DNA of 41,119 nucleotides, from positions 1 to 41,119 of the forward strand of contig CAVWXP010000016.1 in the NCBI GenBank assembly GCA_963759175.1. Reading direction: 5' to 3'. The notes below the pieces were generated by a model. The model saw nothing but the letters and a program-made list of their open reading frames with translations, was not told the origin of the DNA and did no database searches. Position 1 is the stretch's first letter; every line of letters starts with the position of its first letter. This stretch comes from SZUA-442 sp963759175. Lineage in GTDB: Bacteria > Actinomycetota > Acidimicrobiia > Spongiisociales > UBA5794. A program made the translations under genes and the position numbers. Below are positions 9,067 to 18,212 of this stretch, piece by piece.

Positions 9067-10043
9067 ACGAATTCGGATTCCTCGCACCCGTCCGCCTCGC
9101 CATCCTGGCGTTGCCGGTTCTACTCGCCGTCACCTATGCCGTCGTGGCGATGCGTCGGCGTCGCTACGCCTTGCGGTTCACCACCCTCGACCTCCTCGAC
9201 GAGGTCGCACCCGACCGTCCGGGTTGGCGTCGGCACCTGACCGCCGCCTTCCTGCTGGTCGCCGTGGTCACCGCTGCGCTCGCCTTCGCCCGCCCGGTGA
9301 TCGCGGGTGAGGTCCAGCAGGCCCAGCAGATGGTCATCCTCGCCATCGACACGTCCATCTCGATGCAAGCCGACGACGTGGCCCCTTCCCGGTCCGCCGC
9401 TGCACGCGAGGCCGCTGGAACGTTCCTCGACACCGTGCCGGAGGGCGTCGCTGTCGGGGTCGTGGCGTTCGACAGCCGCGCCAGATTGCTCATCTCGCCC
9501 ACCACACGCCTCGACGCCGTGCGACGCACGATCGAACGAGAGCCGAACCTGGGTGAGGGAACGGCGATCGGTGAGGCCGTGTTCCTCGGGCTCGACGCCA
9601 TCGACGATGCCATCGTCCGGGCAGAGAACGAGAGCGAGGACGGCAGTGCCCGACCGGTCGGGACGATCGTGTTGCTCTCAGACGGCGACACGACGTCGGG
9701 CCGCCCGAACGACGAAGCCGCATCGGAGGCCCGGGACCGCAACGTCACCGTCCACACCATCGCCTTCGGCACCGACAGCGGCACGATCGACGATCCGTTG
9801 CTCGGGAGCATCCCGGTGCCGGTGAACCGCGAGGCGCTCGAGCAACTCGCCTACCAGACCGATGGCCGCGCCCTCACGGCTGCGAGCGTCGAGGAACTGT
9901 CAGCCGTCTACGAGGACCTCGGGCGCAGCGTCCAGGTGGAGGTCGTCCGCACCGAGGTGACCGACTGGTTCGCCGGTGCCGCCCTGCTCGTACTCGTCAT
10001 GGCCGCGGCAGGCTCACTGATGTGGTCGGGACGGCTGCCCTAG
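9063..10043 (+). CDS. VWA domain membrane protein (BatA-like)
   Basis: A 326-residue protein with two N-terminal hydrophobic segments (about 8-30 and 58-78), a von Willebrand A domain and a C-terminal helix (about 300-322). The MIDAS motif is intact: DTSIS at 96-100 and LLSDGDTTSG farther on. This is the BatA/aerotolerance-type arrangement, in which a metal-dependent adhesion domain is held at the membrane between helices. It is the last gene of the protease-MoxR-DUF58 operon, overlapping the previous gene by four bases. Confidence 0.9.
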   Translation: MNEFGFLAPVRLAILALPVLLAVTYAVVAMRRRRYALRFTTLDLLDEVAPDRPGWRRHLTAAFLLVAVVTAALAFARPVIAGEVQQAQQMVILAIDTSISMQADDVAPSRSAAAREAAGTFLDTVPEGVAVGVVAFDSRARLLISPTTRLDAVRRTIEREPNLGEGTAIGEAVFLGLDAIDDAIVRAENESEDGSARPVGTIVLLSDGDTTSGRPNDEAASEARDRNVTVHTIAFGTDSGTIDDPLLGSIPVPVNREALEQLAYQTDGRALTAASVEELSAVYEDLGRSVQVEVVRTEVTDWFAGAALLVLVMAAAGSLMWSGRLP

Positions 10044-10078
10044 ACCCCTCGGAAGCGATGGCCCTGCAGGGTCCGGTC

Positions 10079-10091
10079 GCCCTCAAAGGGC
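10079..10091. terminator. Weak hairpin between convergent genes
   Basis: GCCCT-CAA-AGGGC forms a five-pair hairpin in the 84-base gap between the convergent VWA and selenoprotein genes. There is no T-run, so it is only a possible bidirectional terminator. Confidence 0.25.
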
Positions 10092-10127
10092 TTCATCTCG
10101 GAATGGACACCGACAGGAGAACCCGCA

Positions 10128-10661
10128 TCAGTTCTCGAGGGCGCTGAGCACCTCGTCGATGTCGGCGTGGTCACCGGCATACTCCTCGAAATCCTCGTAC
10201 AGGATCTCGTCCCCGGGTCCCATCACCAGGGTCGCACCGAGCTGGGTGGGACGACGGCCCGCCTTCCCCTGGCGATGACCACCAGCGAAGGAACGGAAAC
10301 CGGCGGAGAACTGGCCCGGTTTCAACAACGCCGCGGGCCCGATCGATGCGGTGCCGACGATGTCAGCAGCGGAGCCATCCTCATCCAACAGGACAGGGAA
10401 CGGCACCCCCTCGTCCTCGATGAAGGCCTTGGCATAGCGTTTGCCCCCCGTACCGATGGCCGTGACACCGGCGCCGGCGGCGAGGATCTCGTCGTATCTG
10501 TCGCGGACCTGACCGGCCCGCTCGCGGCACGTCAGTCAGCCGAAGTGACGAAGGAAGAGGATGACCTCGGGCTGCTCGGCCCATAGGTCACCGAGCCTGT
10601 GCTCCCCCTCATCGGGATCGATGAGGACCTTGTCGGCGAACTGGGCGGTATCGAACGGCAT
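10128..10661 (-). CDS. Peroxiredoxin-like (AhpC/TSA_2, SelL-like) selenoprotein with in-frame TGA
   Basis: A single reading frame of 178 codons from ATG 10661 (GGAGG just upstream) to 10128 is interrupted only by TGA at 10536-10538, codon 42. The text around it is FLRHFG-TGA-LTCRE, where relatives of the AhpC-TSA_2 thioredoxin-fold group have FGCxxCRE. TGA therefore stands exactly at the redox-active Cys, giving a U-x-x-C motif (Sec42, Cys45). Coding sequence is good on both sides with no frameshift, and a seven-pair hairpin starts 14 bases after the TGA. Likely a thiol/selenol oxidoreductase or peroxidase. Against it: a Cys TGC to TGA error is possible, and no selA/selB/selC is in the window. 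Ordinary gene callers would report only the fragment from 10406. Confidence 0.75.
10503..10521 (-). promoter_or_regulatory. Candidate bacterial SECIS hairpin
   Basis: On the mRNA, GCGGGCC pairs with GGUCCGC (seven pairs, one G-U) around a five-base loop GGUCA. The stem begins at base 15 after the UGA and the loop at base 22. Bacterial SECIS elements are hairpins within the coding region just after UGA, with a small loop carrying a G in its first positions; the loop of E. coli fdhF also contains GGUC. I do not see the bulged U of the fdhF stem. Confidence 0.55.
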
Positions 10662-10798
10662 CTGGCCTCCGTGTGGCGCTTGAGTAAGGATACCTCTTGG
10701 CCGTTTCGCTGCCGCCTGCGGCTGTTGGCGCCGTTCCGCCGTTTCGTGTCACACCCTCGATGGAAGATGTCTCCATCAGATCACACGAGGAGCACCCC

Positions 10799-11041
10799 AT
10801 GGACATCCATAGCGCCGACGGCATCACCACTTCCACCTGGGAGGTCGAGGGGATCGAGTACCGCATCGTCAAGCCCACCAACCGGCCTGTCTCGGCAGAC
10901 CGGCAGATCACTGCGCTCATGACCCTGCTCGAATGCAGCGAGCTCGAGGCCAGCCACGCCCTGCGCATCATCATGGAGGATGGCGAGTTCATCACCTCCG
11001 TCCAGGCCGACATCGACGACCTCCCCCTGACGGCGGCGTGA
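10799..11041 (+). CDS. Small protein of unknown function
   Basis: An 80-residue acidic soluble protein starting at ATG 10799 with GAGGAG ending six bases before it. An in-frame ATG at 10757 lacks such a site. I do not recognise a family. The N-terminal half (WEVEGIEYRIVKPTNRP) looks like beta strands and the C-terminal half (TALMTLLECSELEASHALRI) like helices resembling a small UBA- or HTH-like bundle, but this is only an impression. It is divergent from the selenoprotein gene, with 137 bases between the two starts. Confidence 0.6.
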   Translation: MDIHSADGITTSTWEVEGIEYRIVKPTNRPVSADRQITALMTLLECSELEASHALRIIMEDGEFITSVQADIDDLPLTAA

Positions 11042-11121
11042 CGGTCGAACGCCCAGCAATCATCTGAATCCGGGATTCGAGACAGCAGCACCGGGTACCG
11101 GGGCTGGCACGGCCGAGCGAA

Positions 11122-12405
11122 TCAGGCAGGTGCCGGAGACGGGGGTCCGGCGTCACCGGTCCCGGCGTGCTGGCGAGCCGCCCGTGCCCTGGACGCCGCG
11201 TACCGGATCGCCCCTATGAGCAGATAGGACGTCACGACGGCAACGGCAACGGGGGCGGTCGTTTCCGCCCCGAGAGCCAGAGCGATCACAGCGATGAACA
11301 CCATCGACACCGGTGCCTTCAGAAAGGATCCGGGGACCGCAGCGAGCATGCACGACACGGCGAGGGCGAGTGGCACATCGGGGAAGGCGAGATACACGAT
11401 GGTGCCGGCTGTTCCCCCCATGAAGATCATGGGGAACACGTTGCCACCCATGAAGCCGACTTCGAGGCTCAGGGCCATGGCGATCATCTTGGCGATCAGC
11501 ACCGCCACGAGGAGCCAGATGCCCAGCGAAGCGCTGTCGGCGATGACGACGTCGAGTTGGGACTGGCCGGCACCCACCGTGAGGGGCAAGGCAAAGGCGA
11601 TGAACCCGACGACGGACCCACCGCCGATCGCGAGCACGTATCGATTCGGCACCAGTGCACACGCCCGTTTGACGAGGGCGATGACGAGGACGAAGACCAA
11701 CATCACCACGGCGGCGAGCACACCGAGCAGCACCGCAACAGCCATGTGGATGACCTCGAACTCGTAGGCGGGGACCTCATAGCTGCCGAGGAACGTCCGG
11801 CCGACGACGCTGAAGAAGATGACGAAACCGATGGACGAGGCGATGAGCTGGGGGATGATCGAGGCCACGTACTTCTGCCGGGGTATCGGTTCGAGCTCGG
11901 AGACGAGGAACGCACCGAGGATCGGGGAGGTGAACGCACCGCCGAAGGCTCCGGCGACGCCCGTGAGTGTGTAGTCAGGGTCCGCTGCGCCTTCCGCCCA
12001 TCGCCGGGATGCCAACCAGCTGCCCAAACCACCCCCGATGAGGATGAGGGCGAACGATGGTCCGAGGCTTGCCCCTGCCAGCGCGGACACGGCCGTGATC
12101 ACGAGCCACTGGGGAGCGGTGGTGTGATCGACCTCGGCTGCTTCGATCATCGCCACGCCACCCGGCGTCTTGTCCGGGACGTGCCACATCTCACGGAGGC
12201 CCGCAACGACGAGGCCACCGAGGCCAACGACGGGGATCCACCACCACGAACCCGACCACACCGTCCCGTCGGTCGACGGGAACAGCCTGTCGATGGCCCA
12301 TCCGCTGGCACCCAGGTACGCGAGCCCGAGGACGCCACCGGCAATGCCGAGGGCGAACGCCACGCCGAGCAGCCGCCGATACCACGGCACATCGAATGGC
12401 AGCAC
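11122..12405 (-). CDS. ClC-family chloride channel/transporter
   Basis: A 427-residue membrane protein with about ten to twelve hydrophobic segments. ClC selectivity motifs are recognisable: GASLGPSF in the position of the GxxGP filter loop, GAFGGAFTSPILGAFLVSE, and the later GGNVFPMIFMGG. The glutamate of the canonical GREGP gate is Leu (GASLGP), which in other ClC proteins is associated with channel-like or ungated behaviour. The start is GTG 12405 with AGGAGG eight bases upstream. It lies downstream of a P-type ATPase on the same strand, 180 bases away, so co-regulation is possible but unproven. Confidence 0.85.
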   Translation of the reverse strand: MLPFDVPWYRRLLGVAFALGIAGGVLGLAYLGASGWAIDRLFPSTDGTVWSGSWWWIPVVGLGGLVVAGLREMWHVPDKTPGGVAMIEAAEVDHTTAPQWLVITAVSALAGASLGPSFALILIGGGLGSWLASRRWAEGAADPDYTLTGVAGAFGGAFTSPILGAFLVSELEPIPRQKYVASIIPQLIASSIGFVIFFSVVGRTFLGSYEVPAYEFEVIHMAVAVLLGVLAAVVMLVFVLVIALVKRACALVPNRYVLAIGGGSVVGFIAFALPLTVGAGQSQLDVVIADSASLGIWLLVAVLIAKMIAMALSLEVGFMGGNVFPMIFMGGTAGTIVYLAFPDVPLALAVSCMLAAVPGSFLKAPVSMVFIAVIALALGAETTAPVAVAVVTSYLLIGAIRYAASRARAARQHAGTGDAGPPSPAPA

Positions 12406-12585
12406 GGGACTCGCCTCCTCTCAGCAACGGGCGCGAGCACCGTCGCGATGACCCCATGCGATCCTAACCCCGGACTGTCGCCGTGACCTGCCCAAGACGT
12501 GCGATCCCTGAGGGCGTACCGTTCGCGACATCGAGCGGTAGGGCTCCCGAGACCACCCGGCCGAGGCGATGGGTGACTCAGCCGA

Positions 12586-15304
12586 TCAGGCCTCGCCCCC
12601 ACGTTGGCGAATGAGCTTGTCGATCGCCACGTACAGCGGGCTCAGGAGTGATAGGGCAATGGCCGCGACCCACTGGCCGCCGGTCAGCGACACCGTCGTC
12701 AGCAGGCGCTGGAACACACCGAGCTCCACTGCGGCGAGTGTCAGGAACCATCCGAGCATGACCCACCCCATGTAGGGGAACATCGGGGCCGACCACCAGG
12801 GTTCACGCTCGCGGCGCATCACGAGGCCGTTGTTCACACCGGCGAGGGCGACGACGGCGAATGCCATCGTCATCGACGCCGATCCCACCGTGGTGCTCGG
12901 ATCATCGGGCCCGTATTCGAGCAACCACAGGGCCGGAGCCGCAATCAGGAAGCCACTGATCACCCACCGCACCGTCTGGGCCCCGTTTGCGATCTTCGTG
13001 CCCGGCCGTCGGGGAGGCCGATCCATGACCCCCGGGTCTGGGACATCGACGATGAAGCCCACCACCACCGTGGCGATGACGAAGAACTTGGCGAACAACA
13101 GCATCATCGGGAAGAGGGCGACACCCTCGTTGATGTTGAGGATCGTCGCCAGGAGCATCAGCTGGAGCACCGACGAGAGCACCGTGAGCTGCAAGCTTGA
13201 CATACGACGAGATGCGCCGGTAGATGTCACGACCGAGGTCGACGGCACGCACGAGGGTCGCGAAGTTGTCGTCCGTCAGGATGAGCTTCCCTGCCTGCTT
13301 CGTCACCTCCGATCCGCTTCCCATGGCTACACCGATATCGGCCTGTTTGAGTGCCGCAGCGTCGTTGACGGCGTCGCCGGTCATCGCCACGACCTCTCCG
13401 GACTCCTGCATGAGTCGAGCGAGTCGCACCTTGTCCTCTGGGGCGACGCGTCCGAACACGTGCAGCTCGGGGAGACCCTCGATGACCGCTGCGTCGTCGA
13501 GCGCAGCGAGTTCGGTGCCCGTGATGACACCCGGGCCGAGACCCAGCTGGTCGGCGATCGCACGGGCAGTCACGGTGTGGTCACCGGTGATCATCCGCAC
13601 GTCGATGCCCGCCGCCAACGCCTGCGTGACGGCATCGCGGGCCTCGAGACGCAACGGATCGATGATGCCGACGAGTGCGATGAGGTCGAGATCCTCCACG
13701 GCGGCCATCGGGTCCTCGACGGCCGCAGCGAATTGATCATCGTGGAGCCCACGTGCCGCGAACGCCAGCACGCGCAGGCCCTTCTCGGAGAGCTCCTGAT
13801 TTGCCGCCAGCAGATCGGCCTTCGCATCGGCCATGGCCTTGCGATCACCGTTCCACGCAGCGCCCGAACAGCGATCGATCACGACATCGGGCGCACCCTT
13901 CACGCACATGAAGTGGCCGTATGAGGCGAACCCCCCCGTGGCACCTTCCGGCACGTCGTGGAACGTCGCCATGAACTTGTACTCGGAGTCGAAGGGAACC
14001 TGGGCCACCCGCGGAAGGGAACGGCGAGTCACTTCTGCGTCGACACCGAACTTGGCGGCGAGCACGACGAGGGCTGCCTCGGTCGGATCACCGATGATCG
14101 ACTCGTCATCGGCGACGGTCGCGTCGCTGCACAGCGTCAACCCGAGGCCGAGCCGAACGAAGTCGGGTGTCGTCTGACCTGCCGGCCCCAGGATCGCGCC
14201 CGACTTGGAGTAGCCGCTTCCCTCGATCTTGTACCACTGGCCGCCAGCGAGCATCGTGGTCGCCGTCATGGCGTTCATGGTCAACGTGCCGGTCTTGTCG
14301 CTGTTGATGACCGTGGTGCCACCGAGCGTCTCGACATCGGTCAACGACTTGACGACCGCCTTGTGCTCGGCGAGGCGCTGCGCACCAGATGACAGCATCA
14401 GTTGGACGAACGTGGGAAGGCCGGTGGGAATCGCGGAGATGGCGGTCGAAATGGCCAGCAGGATCAGGGTCTCGCGGTCCTGTCCACGGGCAACACCGAC
14501 GACGGCGATGATCGCAACCGCACCCCACGCGAGGAAGCCGAAGATCTTGGTGAGGTTGTCGAGTTCGATCTGGAGCGGGGACTTGGTGCGCTTGGTGGCC
14601 GTCACCATGTCCGCGATGTGGCCCATCTGCGTGTCCGCACCCGTCGCGACCACAACGACGGTCGCGGACCCTCGGGTCACCTGGGTGTTCTGGAACACGA
14701 GGTTGGTCCGATCGCCGAGGGGTATCTCCCCATCGCCGAGCGTGAGGGCGTCCTTGGCGATGGGTGCGCTCTCACCCGTGAGGGACGCTTCCTGCACCTC
14801 GAGCGAGGCGGACTCGACGATCCGTGCGTCGGCCGGGACGATGTCGCCGGCCTCGAGGAGGAGGATGTCACCGGGCACGAGACCACTCGCGTCGATCTCC
14901 TCGACCCGGTCGGATCGCCGGACCCGTGCAGTCGGGACCTGGAGCTGGGCGAGCGCATCCACACTCGCCAAGGCCTTGCGCTCCTGGTTCGTGCCCATGA
15001 TCACGTTGAACAGGACCAGGGCCATGACGACGGCGCCCGTCGACACCTGCCCGATCGTGAAGCTCGCGATGCTGACGATGAGCAGCATGATGTTCATCGG
15101 GTTCGCCAGTTGACCCTTTGCCATCTGCCACAGGGTCGGCGGCGGTTCCGTGGTGACCACGTTCTCGCCGTACTCGGCGAGGCGCGTCTGCACACCTTCG
15201 GGGCTGAGTCCGTGGGACGCGTCCGTGTCGAGCTGTGCCACTGCCTCTTCGCCGGAGATGGCGTACCAACGCGTTGTCGCAGGAGTCCGGTCGGTCATGG
15301 TCAT
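12586..15304 (-). pseudogene. P2-like P-type cation ATPase, interrupted by a +1 frameshift
   Basis: Without one extra base near 13193 this encodes about 905 residues: N-terminal cation ATPase domain, actuator TGES (LTGESAPI), phosphorylation motif SDKTGTLTMN, nucleotide-binding KGAPD, and hinge TGDAVNDAAALK. The join is clear: YVKL in one frame continues as QLTVLSSVLQ in the next when AAGCTTG is read as AAGCTG. M4 reads IPTGLP, not the PEGLP of calcium pumps, and M5/M6 positions that hold calcium ligands in SERCA are also replaced, so the transported ion is unknown. ATG 15304 has GAGG eight bases upstream. It follows the GH3 gene by 91 bases. Confidence 0.85.
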
Positions 15305-15329
15305 GACGGTCGCCTCGATTCTCGGTCAC

Positions 15330-15372
15330 GGTGCGGTCCTCGACCTACCGGCCATTCTCGCAGGGCCGCACC
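15330..15372. other. Long-loop inverted repeat between GH3 and ATPase genes
   Basis: GGTGCGGTCCT (15330-15340) and AGGGCCGCACC (15362-15372) are complementary over 11 positions with one wobble, around a 21-base loop. It begins 24 bases after the GH3 stop and ends 26 bases before the ATPase start, so it could be a terminator, a translational control element or an operator. Confidence 0.35.
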
Positions 15373-15395
15373 ACCTACATCCGCCCGTGAACGGC

Positions 15396-17621
15396 TCACT
15401 CGACCGTGAGGATTGCGTGCTGGGATGCGTGCGGCGATCCGCCGACACCGACGTCGAATGTACCCGGCTCGACGACCCGCTCCATGTTCTGCCCGATCAC
15501 CCCCAGGTGCTCCGTGCTGAGCTCGAATCGCACGATCTGCGACTCGCCTGCCTCGAGTGCCACGCGTCGGAACCCGCGCAATGCCTTGTGCGGCCTCGCA
15601 ACACTCGCCAGGAGATCTGAGACGTAGAGCTGGACCACGTCCTCACCGAACCGACTCCCCGAGTTCGTGACGTCGACCTCGACGGTGGCCACCCCATCTG
15701 GCGGAATGACGGCTGGTTCGACACGAGGGGGTCCGTAGGTGAAGGTCGTGTAGGTGAGACCGTGACCGAACGCGAACAGCGGCTCCGAGCTCGAGAAGAC
15801 GTAGTCACGGTCGTCCGAAGCGGTGCGCGATGCGTGGTTGGGCACCTGTCCGACGGAGGACGGGAAGGTGATCGGGAGCTTGCCGGACGGCGCGACGTCG
15901 CCAGCGAGCAGTCCGGCGATCGCCTCACCGCCTTCCTGACCCGGATACCACACCTGGAGGATCGCCCCACACGTCGCAACGACCGGACGCAGGTCGAGTG
16001 GGCGGCCGCCCATGACCACGGCGACCATCGGTGTACCGGTGGCGGCGACGGCTTCGAGCAGATCGATCTGCCGACCGATGAGCTCGAGGGAATCGCGGTC
16101 CCCGCGCCGACTCTGTGCCCACGCCTCGCGTGCCGTCGCCTCGTTCCCACCGATCACCATGATTGCGACGTCACACCCGTCGGCGATCTCGACGGCCTCG
16201 GCGATGTGGTCATCCTGGGCATCGGAAGGGGCGAGCCGTGAATCGTCGTCCCACCACGCGGCACCACCCTGTGGGCCCTCCGTGAGGACACAACCGACCC
16301 CGTGGCGTACCTCGGCGGATGCACCGAATCGCCGAATGATCCCTTCGAGGACGGACGAGCCCGTTCCCGGATCATCCGAGTAGCCGCCGAGGTGGATGTC
16401 GGCGGCGTTCGGACCGATGACGGCGATCGACCGAACGGCGCTCGCATCGATGGGCAGAATGCCGTCGTTCGTGAGCAGCACGGCTGACCGCTGGGCGGCC
16501 CTTCGAGCGAGGTCCCGGTGGGCGGCACTGTTGACGATGGCCAAGGCCGCAGGAGCCGGTGCCGACGGTTGATCCAGCAGGCCGAGACGGTCCTTGGCGC
16601 CCAGGACCCTCGCGAGGGCCCGATCGATGATCGCTTCGTCCATACGACCGGCCAGCACCTCACCGACGAGGCCGGGGAAGCACCGACCCTCAGGGACCTC
16701 GGCATCGATCCCCGCCGTGATCGCCGCGACACCCGCCTGCGTGTCGTCGGCTGCAACACGATGCACGTCGGCGAGTTGCGGGACCCCGAAGCCGTCGGAT
16801 GAGACCATGCCCTCGAATCCCCACTCGTCCCGAAGCACTTCGGTGAGGAGCCACGGGCTGGCGTGGCACGGGATGCCGTCCATGTCGTGATAGGCGGCCA
16901 TGATCGCCCCGACGTCGACATCGACCACCGCACGGAACGGGACGAGATGCGTCGAACGCAGTTCCCGCTCACCGATGTGGACAGGAGCCGCGTTGCGTCC
17001 GCCCTCGGGCACTCCGTGGCCTGCGAAGTGCTTGGCGCAGGCCAGGACCTTGTCGTGGGGGATGTCCCACGCCCCTCCCTGGAGGCCGCGCACCGCAGCA
17101 ACACCCATACGCGATACGAGGTGGGGATCCTCCCCGAACGTCTCCTCCACGCGTCCCCAGCGGGGATCACGGGCGAGGTCGAGGACGGGGGCATAGACAT
17201 AGTTGGATCCCCTCGCACGAACCTCCCTGGCCACGGCCGCATAGACGTCCTCGACGAGGTCGACGTCCCAACTCGAGGCGAGCGCGATCGCTGCGGGGAA
17301 GTGGGTGCCGCCTGCGGCCATGTGCCCGTGCACACCCTCCTCGTTGAACAGCGCACCGATGGCGTTGCCTTTGGCGGAAAGCGACTCCTGGAGGGCAGTC
17401 GTGAACGCGGCAGCCTCGGCCGGTCCCAGCTTCTGGGAGGGACGGCCGAGTTGGCCGAACCCGTCGGGATATCGCTCGACGATGGCTTCGACGCTCGGTC
17501 CCCCGTCCGATCCGCGGAGCCACTCGGCCTCGGACGTGCGCCCGATGCAGATGAGCTGTGCGACCTTCTCCTCGAGGGTCATCGTTGCGACGAGGTGGGC
17601 GATCCGTTCACTGTCGCTCAT
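15396..17621 (-). CDS. Glycoside hydrolase family 3 (beta-glucosidase-like)
   Basis: A 741-residue GH3 enzyme with the full three-part architecture: TIM-barrel (about 10-330), the second alpha/beta domain (about 370-590) and a C-terminal fibronectin III-like domain (about 640-735). The nucleophile Asp276 lies in VSSDGFGV, and KHFAGHG and DPRWGR match GH3 active-site regions. It would cleave beta-linked glucosides or xylosides with retention. There is no signal peptide, suggesting cytoplasmic hydrolysis of imported oligosaccharides. ATG 17621 is chosen because GGAAGG lies 8 bases upstream; it overlaps the NUDIX gene by 14 bases. No sugar transporter is nearby. Confidence 0.92.
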   Translation of the reverse strand: MSDSERIAHLVATMTLEEKVAQLICIGRTSEAEWLRGSDGGPSVEAIVERYPDGFGQLGRPSQKLGPAEAAAFTTALQESLSAKGNAIGALFNEEGVHGHMAAGGTHFPAAIALASSWDVDLVEDVYAAVAREVRARGSNYVYAPVLDLARDPRWGRVEETFGEDPHLVSRMGVAAVRGLQGGAWDIPHDKVLACAKHFAGHGVPEGGRNAAPVHIGERELRSTHLVPFRAVVDVDVGAIMAAYHDMDGIPCHASPWLLTEVLRDEWGFEGMVSSDGFGVPQLADVHRVAADDTQAGVAAITAGIDAEVPEGRCFPGLVGEVLAGRMDEAIIDRALARVLGAKDRLGLLDQPSAPAPAALAIVNSAAHRDLARRAAQRSAVLLTNDGILPIDASAVRSIAVIGPNAADIHLGGYSDDPGTGSSVLEGIIRRFGASAEVRHGVGCVLTEGPQGGAAWWDDDSRLAPSDAQDDHIAEAVEIADGCDVAIMVIGGNEATAREAWAQSRRGDRDSLELIGRQIDLLEAVAATGTPMVAVVMGGRPLDLRPVVATCGAILQVWYPGQEGGEAIAGLLAGDVAPSGKLPITFPSSVGQVPNHASRTASDDRDYVFSSSEPLFAFGHGLTYTTFTYGPPRVEPAVIPPDGVATVEVDVTNSGSRFGEDVVQLYVSDLLASVARPHKALRGFRRVALEAGESQIVRFELSTEHLGVIGQNMERVVEPGTFDVGVGGSPHASQHAILTVE

Positions 17622-18090
17622 GGTTGGACCTTCCGAGTGCATCGGCGAGACGGTCGAGGAAGGCGGCTTGGGCGGAGTTGATGACGGTGCGTGCCGCCTC
17701 GATCGTGAACCAATCGGCCCGATCGACCTCGGGGAACTCGGCGGTCCGCCCCGACTTGGGAGGCCACTCCATCGTGAACGTGTTGCTCGCCACCTCGGCC
17801 GGGTCGAGATCGCCGGCGAGCGCGAATGCGGTCACCACCTTGCCTGCCTTCTGGGTGACGGACCCGAGTTCGATCGGTTCGCCGTCGGGGGCAGGGATGC
17901 CCATCTCTTCGGCGAATTCGCGACGTGCGGCGATGATGGGATCCTCGCTGTCGGGCTCGTACTCGCCCTTCGGGATCGACCACACCCCATCGCTCTTGTG
18001 CTTCCAGAAGGGTCCTCCGGGATGCACGAGGAGCACCTCGAGGTCGTTCGTGGTGCGGTACACCAGGACTCCTGCGCTCGTCGCTGCCAT
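17608..18090 (-). CDS. NUDIX hydrolase
   Basis: A 160-residue NUDIX protein of the group with IPKGEY before the box and AARREFAEEMGI at its core. The metal-binding REFAEE residues are intact; spacing between the first Gly and Glu is one residue longer than the consensus, as in some relatives. These enzymes hydrolyse nucleoside diphosphate-linked substrates or diadenosine polyphosphates. The ATG at 18090 is preferred since homology begins at once (SAGVLVYR), with an ATG at 18108 as alternative; neither has a strong ribosome site. It is cotranscribed with GH3, with no obvious link in function. Confidence 0.85.
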   Translation of the reverse strand: MAATSAGVLVYRTTNDLEVLLVHPGGPFWKHKSDGVWSIPKGEYEPDSEDPIIAARREFAEEMGIPAPDGEPIELGSVTQKAGKVVTAFALAGDLDPAEVASNTFTMEWPPKSGRTAEFPEVDRADWFTIEAARTVINSAQAAFLDRLADALGRSNHERQ

Positions 18091-18212
18091 GACATGAGGA
18101 TGCCACATGCCGTAGGGGTGCGGAGCGCCGGGCAGGGAGCTCAAACGAGCATCAGGTAGTCTCGCCCCACCCGCCACTGGCAGGCGGCAACGGCCGAGTT
18201 GGGGTACAGCCC

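Noticed and set aside
10381..10584. Short frame overlapping the selenoprotein as a separate gene
   Set aside because: It is a different frame, Arg-rich and domain-free; the correct frame reads through the TGA.
11167..12486. 439-codon + strand frame opposite the ClC gene
   Set aside because: Asp/Glu/His-rich shadow of a membrane protein gene, with no family features.
12406..12585. Gap between the ClC and ATPase genes
   Set aside because: No convincing gene, hairpin or promoter could be supported beyond the ClC ribosome site.
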